Position numbers and translations under genes: made by a program. 64,000 bases of DNA from CAVRQM01 sp963838805 (GTDB taxonomy: Bacteria; Pseudomonadota; Alphaproteobacteria; Acetobacterales; Acetobacteraceae). Shown here piece after piece: positions 57,482 through 64,000 of this stretch (positions are counted from its first letter, which is position 1; the number at the start of each line of letters is the position of its first letter). The notes under the pieces are model-generated. The model was not told the origin of the DNA, did not search any database, and worked only from the letters and a program-made list of their open reading frames with translations. The stretch covers positions 59,553-123,552 of the forward strand of contig CAWISK010000014.1 of assembly GCA_963838805.1 (NCBI GenBank), written 5' to 3'.

Positions 57482-57646
57482 ATGCGTCATCTCGTGCGCC
57501 TCGCGGCCGTCGCCGCCTTGCTGGGCGTGGCCGCATGCAGCAGTTCGTTCGGCACCGGCAGCAACCCACCCCCGGCCAAGGTCGTGGTCATGCCGCCGCC
57601 CGCCGCCGCCGTCTGTGCCAACGGCGCGGCACCGCCCTGTCAGTGA
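57482..57646 (+). CDS. Small lipoprotein
   Basis: 54 aa with a signal peptide MRHLVRLAAVAALLG and lipobox GVAAC, then a Ser/Pro/Ala-rich mature part with two Cys (VCANGAAPPCQ). Ribosome site AAGGGG precedes the ATG. Its end overlaps the convergent DUF2459 stop by 7 bases. Function unknown. The ~150 bases between it and the ACP gene hold the promoters of both. Confidence 0.7.
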   Translation: MRHLVRLAAVAALLGVAACSSSFGTGSNPPPAKVVVMPPPAAAVCANGAAPPCQ

Positions 57647-58299
57647 CCGACAGCCGTTAGACGAGCGGCGGGAATTGGGCAGAGTGCTGCATTCCGCGCC
57701 CGCCGCATCACCTGGCCCGCGAACACCACCCCGCCAGGACTGACCGCGACGCCGGCATCGCGCAGCGCATCGGCGGTCCAGGCGTTGCACGTATGAGCCA
57801 GGGTGTAGGTAGCGGTCGCGGCATAGAACAGGCTGCCGGGATATGTCCCCGGGGCGATCAGGCGTGGGTGGCCGGCATGGTCCGAGGCGAACTGGTGCCA
57901 CAGGAACTTCGACAGCCGCGCGGCGCCGCCGGGCGGCAGGTGCAGCACGACCGTCTCCGTCGGGCCATAGGCCGCATCCGGCATCACGCGCAGGCCGGTC
58001 ACCAGGATCGCTGCCGGGCCTGGGAATGGACCCAGCAGGTACTCGCGCCAGCTATCGGTCCTGGCGGTGAAGAAAGTGCGCTTGCCGAAACCAAACACCA
58101 ACGCACGTGCCCCCGGGAATACCGTGCGGAACACCGCGACCGGACCCGACAATTCCGCTGCCGGCACGCCGATATCCGTATGCCAGCCGTGATCGACGAC
58201 ATAGACCACGTCCGACCCCGCCGGGCCGCACGAGGCGGCGGGCCGCCCGGCGCAACCGGCGAGTGCCAGCACCAACGCCCAGCACGGCAGCGCGCGCAC
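57640..58299 (-). CDS. DUF2459 family lipoprotein
   Basis: 219 aa. Signal peptide with lipobox LAGC, then the family's VVYVVDHGWHTDIGVPAAEL, VFGFGKRTFFTAR, HTCNAWTADALRDAGV and PGGVVFAGQVM segments; conserved His/Cys suggest a cysteine-peptidase-like fold (inference). Located in a run of small envelope genes. Confidence 0.85.
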   Translation of the reverse strand: MRALPCWALVLALAGCAGRPAASCGPAGSDVVYVVDHGWHTDIGVPAAELSGPVAVFRTVFPGARALVFGFGKRTFFTARTDSWREYLLGPFPGPAAILVTGLRVMPDAAYGPTETVVLHLPPGGAARLSKFLWHQFASDHAGHPRLIAPGTYPGSLFYAATATYTLAHTCNAWTADALRDAGVAVSPGGVVFAGQVMRRARNAALCPIPAARLTAVGH

Positions 58300-58305
58300 G
58301 ACCCC

Positions 58306-58750
58306 CTAGCCGGCGCGCAGCCAGCGTTGGGAGCGCCCGAACAGGGAAATTCCGATGAAACCGCGTACCATCAGCGTCCGCCCGCCATCCTCCAGCCGCA
58401 TGGTGCAGCGATAGGTCGAGCCGTTCTCCGGGTCGAGGATCTGGCCGCCATCCCATTGCGCGCCGTCCGGCTTCATGCCGCGGATGATCTGCATGCCCAT
58501 GACTTTCTGGCCGCGCCGGTCGTCGGTGCATTTCTGGCATACCGCGTCACGTTTCGCCGGATCGACAATGCCCACGATCCGGCCGTACAGCGCGCCGCCC
58601 TGCTCCCAGATCTGCACCCGCCCGCTCTCCCGCCCCGTCTGGTCGGAGAAGGTGCGCCATACGCCGACAGGGCTGGCCGGCTGGGCGACTGGCCGCGACG
58701 CTGCCGGCCAGCAGCAGCACGAGGGCCAGCGCCAGCCGGGCCGCGATCAT
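58306..58750 (-). CDS. DUF2147 family exported protein, one frameshift
   Basis: About 148 aa. ATG 58750 gives a signal peptide MIAARLALALVLLLAGSVAA; after an indel near 58680 the protein continues SPVGVWRTFSDQTGRESGRVQIWEQGGALYGRIVG, CQKCTDDRRGQKVMG, GQILDPENGSTYRCTMRL and LMVRGFIGISLFGRSQRW, all typical of DUF2147, a small beta-barrel periplasmic family. Function unknown; starts inside the DUF1178 stop (ATGA). Confidence 0.88.
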
Positions 58751-59211
58751 GCGTCGGCCCGTGGCAGCCAGGGAATCTGCGTGACGTCGATGCCGTCCTC
58801 GGCCAGCCGCTCGGCCTGCTCCGGGGTGGCCTCGCCATAGATGCCGCGCCGCGTGCTCTCGCCCTCGTGGATGCGCCGCGCCTCGACCGCGAAGCGATCG
58901 CCGACATACTCGCACCGCCGCTCGACCTCGCCGCGCAGCCGTTGGAGCACGGCGCGCACCTGATCAGGGATCACCGGCGCCGGTTCCGGCGGAGCGGGAG
59001 GTGTCGCGGCCGGCTCCGCGGCCGCGGGCGCCGCGATACGGCGGCGCCTGCTCGGCACCGCTGGCGCCATCAGCGCACGCGCCACTTGGCGCTCGCCGCA
59101 ATGCGGGCACTCCAGCAGACCGCGTCTCGCCTGATCGTCGAACGCAGCACTGTCCCGGAACCAGGCATCGAACTCGTGGGCCGCACCGCAGCGCAGCTGG
59201 TAGTGGATCAT
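58747..59211 (-). CDS. DUF1178 family protein
   Basis: 154 aa. N-terminal MIHYQLRCGAAHEFDAWFRDSAAFDDQ with ECPHCGE forms a likely zinc site (C8, plus CPHC), followed by an Ala/Pro linker and a conserved helical C-terminus (VGDRFAVEARRIHEGESTRRGIYGEATPEQAERLAEDGI). Common in alphaproteobacteria next to grxC; function unknown. Confidence 0.9.
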   Translation of the reverse strand: MIHYQLRCGAAHEFDAWFRDSAAFDDQARRGLLECPHCGERQVARALMAPAVPSRRRRIAAPAAAEPAATPPAPPEPAPVIPDQVRAVLQRLRGEVERRCEYVGDRFAVEARRIHEGESTRRGIYGEATPEQAERLAEDGIDVTQIPWLPRADA

Positions 59212-59291
59212 CGATTGTTCCGGCCGGAGGCTGTCATGCGACAGACATGGCAAAGCCTGGCAGACACGGCAAGTGAGTGCCAGCCCGATCG

Positions 59292-59552
59292 TCAGCCCGG
59301 CGCCAGCAGCGGATCGAGCCGGCCCTGCCGGTCCAGAGCCGCGAGGTCGTCCGACCCGCCGATGTAGCGCCCGTCAATGAAGATTTGCGGCACGGTGGAG
59401 CGTCCGCCCGAGCGGCGGCGCGCTTCCTCGCGCGCCTCGGTGCCGTGGGAAGCCTCGATCTCGGTGAATGCCACGCCCTTGCGGCTCAACAGGGTCTTGG
59501 CCCGGACGCAGTACGGGCACCACGGCTGGGTGTAGATTTCGACCTTCGGCAT
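59292..59552 (-). CDS. grxC: Glutaredoxin 3
   Basis: 86-residue thioltransferase. Active site WCPYC (C12, C15) with the cis-Pro TVPQIFIDG and GGSDDLAAL glutathione-binding segment. ATG 59552 begins MPKVEIYTQPW. Reduces protein disulfides and mixed disulfides with glutathione; also serves ribonucleotide reductase in related bacteria. Confidence 0.96.
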   Translation of the reverse strand: MPKVEIYTQPWCPYCVRAKTLLSRKGVAFTEIEASHGTEAREEARRRSGGRSTVPQIFIDGRYIGGSDDLAALDRQGRLDPLLAPG

Positions 59553-59639
59553 CCAGCTCGCTCGCTCCTTGTCGGGCACAAAGGTTTGTATGGCCTCCTG
59601 GTTCGCGCAAGAGGAGGTGCCCGCGAGCGACTCCGCCGC

Positions 59640-59939
59640 TCATCGCGCCAGCGTCGCCCGCGCGGCCACCCGGCCGGAGCGGGCATCCACCACCACCACC
59701 CGGTCGGGACCACCGCCGGTCAGGCGCAGCACCAGCGCGTCCGCAGTGCCGCTGGCACCCGCGATGCGTGTGCCCGCCGGCTCGTCCAGCACCACCGGGA
59801 GGGTCGCCGGCGCGCCAGACGCACTCCCGACAGGTGCGCGTTTCACCAGGACCACGACCAGCAGAACCGTCCCGGCAAAGATCAGAATCCCCATGACCAC
59901 CGAAATGGCGGTCAGAAACCGCACCAGCCCCCTCCCCAC
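59640..59939 (-). CDS. Small single-helix membrane protein
   Basis: 99 aa. One N-terminal transmembrane helix (ISVVMGILIFAGTVLLVVVLV, residues ~12-32) then a periplasmic or cytoplasmic beta-rich domain ending PDRVVVVDARSGRVAAR. Resembles DUF6476 proteins found at this place in Acetobacteraceae (from memory). Divergent from rluD; 28 bases separate the starts. Confidence 0.75.
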   Translation of the reverse strand: MGRGLVRFLTAISVVMGILIFAGTVLLVVVLVKRAPVGSASGAPATLPVVLDEPAGTRIAGASGTADALVLRLTGGGPDRVVVVDARSGRVAARATLAR

Positions 59940-59967
59940 GCCGCGACCTCCACGCTATGTCCGCGCC

Positions 59968-60981
59968 ATGTCGGCCGCATCGTCTCCGGGCGCAAGCACG
60001 GCCATGCCACGGGGCACCGCGCACCGGGTCGAGGCAGCCGCCGCCCATGCCGGTGCGCGCGTCGATCGATTCCTGGCCGATGCCCTGCCCGACCTGTCAC
60101 GCTCGCGGTTGAAACAGCTCATCGAACAGCGCCATCTGACCCGCGACGGCGTCGCGGTCGCGAGTCCGGCCGAGCCGGTGCGGACCGGCAGCACCTACAC
60201 GCTCATCCTGCCCCCGCCCGAACCGGCCACACCCGCGCCACAGGCGATGGCGCTCGCCATTCTGCACGAGGATTTCGATCTGATCGTGCTCGACAAGCCG
60301 GCCGGGCTGGTCGTGCATCCGGCACCCGGCAATGCCGATGGCACGTTGGTCAACGCCCTGCTCGCCCATTGCGGCGACACTCTGCCAGGCATCGGCGGCG
60401 AGCGGCGGCCGGGCATCGTCCACCGCCTCGACCGCGATACTTCGGGCGTCATGGTCGTGGCCAAGACCGAACGGGCCCTGGCCGCCCTCTCGGCCGACTT
60501 CGCCGCCCGCCGCATCGATCGCGCTTATCTGGCGCTGGTGTGGGGGGCGCCGAACCCGGCGCGCGGCGAGATCGAGGGCGCCATCGGCCGCGACCCGCGG
60601 GACCGCAAGCGCATGGCCGTTGTCGCGCGTGGCGGAAAGACGGCACTCACTCGTTACCGCGTCCTGGCGCAGCGGGAGACGGCACTTGCGCTGCTCGAAT
60701 GCCGGCTGGCGACCGGACGCACGCACCAGATCCGGGTCCATCTGGCCTCGCGCGGGCATCCGCTGGTCGGCGATCCGGCCTATCTCAGACGCATCCCCGC
60801 AGCCTCGCGCGCACTCCCCGACCCGCCACGCGGGACATTGCTGGACTTCCCGAGGCAGGCTCTGCACGCAACCCTGCTCGGCTTCCGGCATCCGGCCACC
60901 GGCGAAAACCTCGTCTTTTCAAGGCCGCCACCGGCCGACATGCAGGGACTACTCGATCTGACCGGCCTCGCCACCCTCTAA
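59968..60981 (+). CDS. rluD: RluA-family 23S rRNA pseudouridine synthase
   Basis: 337 aa with an N-terminal S4 RNA-binding domain (ARVDRFLADALPDLSRSRLKQLIEQ) and the catalytic domain with the Asp in GIVHRLDRDTSGVMVV (D155), VVAKTERAL, GRTHQIRVHLASRGHPLVGDPAY. RluD-type (23S U1911/1915/1917) is likeliest from length and place just before rpoH; RluC is the alternative. ATG 59968 used; ATG 60004 possible. Confidence 0.93.
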   Translation: MSAASSPGASTAMPRGTAHRVEAAAAHAGARVDRFLADALPDLSRSRLKQLIEQRHLTRDGVAVASPAEPVRTGSTYTLILPPPEPATPAPQAMALAILHEDFDLIVLDKPAGLVVHPAPGNADGTLVNALLAHCGDTLPGIGGERRPGIVHRLDRDTSGVMVVAKTERALAALSADFAARRIDRAYLALVWGAPNPARGEIEGAIGRDPRDRKRMAVVARGGKTALTRYRVLAQRETALALLECRLATGRTHQIRVHLASRGHPLVGDPAYLRRIPAASRALPDPPRGTLLDFPRQALHATLLGFRHPATGENLVFSRPPPADMQGLLDLTGLATL

Positions 60982-61006
60982 TCAGGACTGCTGCAGTCCG
61001 TTTTTG

Positions 61007-61035
61007 TTGACCGAAACCGCCCGTCCTGCTATACA
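61007..61035 (+). promoter_or_regulatory. Near-consensus sigma-70 promoter upstream of rpoH
   Basis: TTGACC (61007-61012), a 17-base spacer and TATACA (61030-61035), the best -35/-10 match noticed in the window. It is about 200 bases upstream of the rpoH start, leaving a long leader of about 190 bases, GC-rich, which could carry regulation; no defined RNA thermometer was recognised. Confidence 0.65.
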
Positions 61036-61232
61036 CCTGTATCTGGACGGGCCTGGATGCACCGTCCTCGACTGGCCGGCCCGTCGTTGCCGCGGACGGG
61101 GCGCGGGCCCGGTGCAACACGTCGCGCTTGCTGCATCCTGACACCCGGTTCGCACGTATTCACTGTCGAACCCGCCGGCAGCTTTGCGCCGCAAGGGCAG
61201 ATCTGCCGGTCCGCATACGAGAGGAGCCTCGC

Positions 61233-62123
61233 ATGGCCTCTGCCGTCATCAATGTCGCGCCGGAAGGCAATCTCACCCGGTATCTCCAGGAGATCCGGAA
61301 ATACCCGATGCTGACCCCTGAGGAGGAACTCGACCTCTCGAAGCGCTGGCGCGACAACGAGGATATGGAGGCGGCACACAAGCTTGTCACCTCCCACCTG
61401 CGTCTCGTCGCGAAAATAGCGATGGGCTATCGCGGCTATGGCCTGCCGGTCGGCGAACTGATCAGTGAGGGCAATGTTGGCATGATGCAGGCGGTCAAGC
61501 GGTTCGACCCGGACCGCGGCTTCCGCCTCGCGACTTATGCCATGTGGTGGATCCGGGCCGCGATCCAGGAATACATCCTGCATAGCTGGTCGCTGGTGAA
61601 AATGGGCACCACGGCGGCGCAGAAGAAGCTGTTCTTCAACCTGCGCCGGCTGAAGGGCCAGATGCAGGCGATCGAGGATGGCGATCTGCAACCCGAGCAG
61701 GTGGCCAAGATCGCCCATGTGCTGGCCGTGCCGGAGCAGGATGTGGTCAGCATGAACCGCCGCCTCGCCGCTCCGGACCACAGCCTCAACGCCCCGGTGC
61801 GCAGCGACAGCGAGGGCGAGTGGCAGGACTGGCTGGTGGATGACACAGAGAGCCAGGAGACGGCGCTGGCCGAAAGCGAGGAGTTCTCGGGCCGCAAGGC
61901 CTTGCTGAACGGCGCGCTGAAGACCCTGAATGAGCGCGAGCGCCATATCCTGATCGAGCGGCGGCTGAAGGACGAGCCAACCACGCTCGAGGAGCTGTCG
62001 CAGCAATACGGCATCTCGCGCGAGCGGGTGCGGCAGATCGAGGTGCGCGCCTTCGAGAAACTACAAAAGGCGATGCACACGCAGGTCGCGGAGCGCCGTC
62101 GCGCGGTGCGCGCCGCCGCCTGA
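61233..62123 (+). CDS. rpoH: RNA polymerase sigma factor RpoH (sigma-32)
   Basis: 296 aa heat-shock sigma factor. Region 2 (HKLVTSHLRLVAKIAMGYRGYGLPVGELISEGNVGMMQAVKRFDPDRGFRLATYAMWWIRAAIQEYIL), the diagnostic RpoH box (QKKLFFNLRRLK) between 2 and 3, and region 4 (LNERERHILIERRL...SQQYGISRERVRQIE). Ribosome site GAGAGGAG at 6 bases. Intact. It would direct hsp20 and similar genes. Confidence 0.98.
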   Translation: MASAVINVAPEGNLTRYLQEIRKYPMLTPEEELDLSKRWRDNEDMEAAHKLVTSHLRLVAKIAMGYRGYGLPVGELISEGNVGMMQAVKRFDPDRGFRLATYAMWWIRAAIQEYILHSWSLVKMGTTAAQKKLFFNLRRLKGQMQAIEDGDLQPEQVAKIAHVLAVPEQDVVSMNRRLAAPDHSLNAPVRSDSEGEWQDWLVDDTESQETALAESEEFSGRKALLNGALKTLNERERHILIERRLKDEPTTLEELSQQYGISRERVRQIEVRAFEKLQKAMHTQVAERRRAVRAAA

Positions 62124-62145
62124 GGTGAAGCCGGATCGCCGCCCG

Positions 62146-62545
62146 TCAGGACTGCGATCCGGCGGTTTCCAATCTCCGCAGCAGCCGGATCGCCGTGCAC
62201 AGCCCCCGGATCGAGCGGTTGTCGCGGCGTAGGACGAGAGCCAGGGTCGGTGAAGCCGGGGCGACAAGGGGGTCGCCGACCGCGAGCCGGCCGAGGCGCG
62301 CGTCGTCACGCGCGAGGCGCGGCAGCAGGGCGCAGCCGAGGCCCGAAACCCCATCCGTTCGACCAGCCGAACCCGTACCCGCTGCTCAAGTTGACGAATC
62401 CGCTGGCTGATCGCTGGCTGGGTCAGACTGGCCCGCTCCGCTGCCGCGGAGAAGCCGCCCAGGTCGATCACGCCAGCAAAGGCGTGCAGATGAGGTTGAG
62501 GCGGCGAACCCAAAGAATTCCTTATGCACGGCACAAGCCGGCAAA
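62146..62545 (-). pseudogene. LysR-family regulator with internal deletion
   Basis: The N-terminal HTH is good (LHAFAGVIDLGGFSAAAERASLTQPAISQRIRQLEQRVRVRLVER) but immediately joins, in a shifted frame near 62347, to a C-terminal LysR segment (GLGCALLPRLARDDARLGRLAVGDPLVAPASPTLALVLRRDN...RRLETAGSQS, stop 62146). About 170 central residues are missing. The exact start is uncertain. It probably once controlled a neighbour; the divergent PAT-like gene 60 bases away is the obvious candidate. Confidence 0.75.
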
Positions 62546-62607
62546 GCTTCTCCTGACCAGCAAACGGGGTCAAACTCGACGCCGTCACGTCTCACGGAGA
62601 GTTTGCG

Positions 62608-63171
62608 ATGGCGGCACAGGCTCGGGCGGCAGCTTCTATCCATCTCGTCCATGTGCGCGACGCGACGGAAGCTGACATGCCGGCCGTCCAGGCGATCTAC
62701 GCGCACCACGTCCTGCACGGCCTCGCCACATTCGAGGAAGTGCCGCCGACAACCGCCGAGTTGCTGACGCGGCGGGCATCCGTGCTCAATCTCGGACTTC
62801 CCTACCTGGTAGCGGAAAGTGCTGGCGTCGTCGGCGGCTACAGCTACGCCACTGCCTATCGGCCGCGCGCGGCCTATCGCTACTCGGTCGAGGATTCGGT
62901 CTACGTGCAGGATGGTCTTGGCGGCCGCGGCATCGGCACGGCCCTGCTGGCGGCACTGATCGAACGCTGCGAGGCCGGCCCGTTTCGGCAAATGCTCGCG
63001 GTGATCGGCGACAGCGGCAATGCCGGCTCTGTCGCCCTACATCGCCGGCTCGGCTTCCAGCCGGTCGGGACGCTGCTCGCGGCCGGTTTCAAGCTGGGTC
63101 GCTGGGTCGATACGGTGCTGATGCAGCGCGCCCTTGGCGCCGGGAGCACGACACTGCCGGATCCTCGTTGA
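62608..63171 (+). CDS. pat: Phosphinothricin-type N-acetyltransferase (GNAT)
   Basis: 187 aa. Matches the PAT/Bar group: VRDATEADMPAVQAIYAHHVLHGLATFEEVPPT, GYSYATAYRPRAAYRYSVEDSVYVQDGLGGRGIGTALLAALIERCE with the acetyl-CoA loop GLGGRGIG and GNAGSVALHRRLGFQPVGTL. Chromosomal members acetylate methionine sulfone/sulfoximine and phosphinothricin-like amines; the natural substrate is not readable. An inverted, error-rich copy follows. Confidence 0.92.
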   Translation: MAAQARAAASIHLVHVRDATEADMPAVQAIYAHHVLHGLATFEEVPPTTAELLTRRASVLNLGLPYLVAESAGVVGGYSYATAYRPRAAYRYSVEDSVYVQDGLGGRGIGTALLAALIERCEAGPFRQMLAVIGDSGNAGSVALHRRLGFQPVGTLLAAGFKLGRWVDTVLMQRALGAGSTTLPDPR

Positions 63172-63347
63172 TCGCTCGACCCGCAACTGCCTGCTTCGCC
63201 TTCTCGCAGCTCATCTGCGTCAGTGCGGGTGCTGTCCCACGCCAGTCGCGCGCCATGGTGCCGCCGAGGGCGCGACTGGCGTGGGACAGCACCCGCACTG
63301 ACGCAGATGACTGCGAGAAGGCGAACAGGCGGTTCGGGGCGGGGGAT

Positions 63348-63909
63348 CGACGAGGATCCGGCAGTGTTGTGCTCCCGGGGCCGAGGGCACCTCGTGCGCA
63401 CCGCTCAACCAGCGACCCAGCTTGAAACCGGCGGCGGGGAGCGTCCCGACCGGCTGGAAGCCGACCGCGATGCAGGGCGACAGAGCCGGCATTGCCGCAT
63501 TCACCGATCACCGCGAGCATTTGCCGAAACGGGCCGGCCTCGCAGCGTTCGATCAGTGCCGCCAGCAGGGCCGTGCCGATGCCGCGGCCGCCAAGACCAT
63601 CCTGCACGTAGACCAATCCTCAACCGAGTAGCGATAGGCCGCGCGCGGCCGATAGGCAGTGGCGTAGCTGTAGCCGCCGACGACGCCAGCACTTTCCGCT
63701 ACCAGGTAGGGAAGTCCGAGATTGAGCACGGATGCCCGCCGCGCTCAGGGCAAACTAGGCAGTTGTCGGCAGCACTTCCTTCGAATGTGGCGAGGCCGTG
63801 CAGGGACTGGGTGCGCGGGGCCCGCCTGGACGCCGGCGTGTCAGCTTCCGGTCCACGTCTCGCACATGGACGAGATGGATAGAAGCTGCCGGCCGAGGCC
63901 TTACTGCAT
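63348..63909 (-). pseudogene. Inverted, broken copy of the PAT-like gene
   Basis: Reverse-complement copy of 62608-63171, start near 63909 (CAT of the ATG) and stop near 63348, with many indels (pieces VYVQDGLGGRGIGTALLAALIERCE intact; others shifted). Belongs to the foldback and should not be counted as a second gene. No other gene is supported between 63172 and 64000. Confidence 0.8.
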
Positions 63910-64000
63910 CGCGAACTCTCCGTGAGACGTGACGGCGTCGAGTTTGACCCGTTTGCTGGTCAGCAGAAGCTTTGCCGGCTTGTGACGTGCATAAGGAATT

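Larger units (their letters stand above)
62521..64000. repeat. Large inverted foldback (about 730-base arms)
   Basis: The sequence from ~62521 to 63250 reappears as reverse complement from 63271 to 64000, the end of the window, around a ~20-base centre at 63251-63270. Perfect pairing near the centre (for example CAGTGCGGGTGCTGTCCCAC with GTGGGACAGCACCCGCACTG) decays outward into frequent small indels and substitutions. The arm may go on past the window. Confidence 0.9.

Noticed and set aside
63172..64000. Second acetyltransferase and further small genes at the window end
   Set aside because: All are reverse-complement copies of 62521-63250 in the foldback.

Overview
The window comes from a GC-rich alphaproteobacterium, most likely of the Acetobacteraceae/Rhodospirillales type. 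This is inferred from gene content and order: a pyruvate dehydrogenase E1 beta with its own lipoyl domain, a COQ10-like protein, a CBP3-like chaperone beside yceD-rpmF-plsX-fabH-ihfA-merR, SdhE-Mfd-RecG, DUF1150/Hsp20, RpoH, and frequent GTG starts in 4-base GTGA/ATGA overlaps. There is no phage, plasmid backbone or CRISPR array; it is mainly core chromosome.

Layout. 0.05-8.7 kb: a minus-strand pyruvate dehydrogenase/lipoate block (pdhA, pdhB, pdhC, GNAT, lpdA, lipA, COQ10-like, ltaE), interrupted at 4.07-4.45 kb by an opposite-strand GIY-YIG gene between two identical hairpins. 8.8-16.2 kb: tpiA, secG, pyrG, kdsA, NDH-2, eno, ftsB. 16.3-19.8 kb: ppiD and trpE. 19.8-26 kb: two exported proteins, tRNA-Pro(GGG) and the lipid/ribosome superoperon. 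26-37 kb: bamE, an MFS pump, mfd/sdhE, recG, hsp20/DUF1150, def-fmt-truA. 37-47 kb: a dehydratase and divergent MocR regulator, dapD/dapE, a diguanylate cyclase with a DUF2336 protein, and a glycosyltransferase. 47-53 kb: a complete branched-chain amino-acid-type ABC importer with an aldo/keto reductase and a small Cys protein between binding protein and transporter. 53-54.3 kb: a scar of SDR and LysR remnants. 54.3-57.3 kb: an acyl carrier protein / serine-hydrolase-like protein / FkbH cassette, the most interesting accessory unit. 57.5-63.2 kb: small envelope proteins, grxC, rluD, rpoH, a broken LysR and a PAT-like acetyltransferase.

Sequence quality shapes everything here. More than twenty genes, including essential ones (fmt, pdhB, kdsA, truA), are broken by single-base indels that are overwhelmingly insertions, while long genes such as mfd are intact. 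The last ~1.5 kb is an imperfect foldback of itself. Together these look like unpolished long-read assembly with a missed-hairpin read at a contig end, so most frameshifts should be read as sequencing errors. Broken genes are given below with their inferred full extent.

The genes connect central carbon flow (TpiA, Eno, PDH complex, lipoylation, NDH-2), envelope biogenesis (KdsA, PlsX, FabH, BamE, PpiD, DapD/E), translation and protein maturation (Def, Fmt, TruA, bL32, RluD) and stress response (RpoH, Hsp20, Mfd, RecG).
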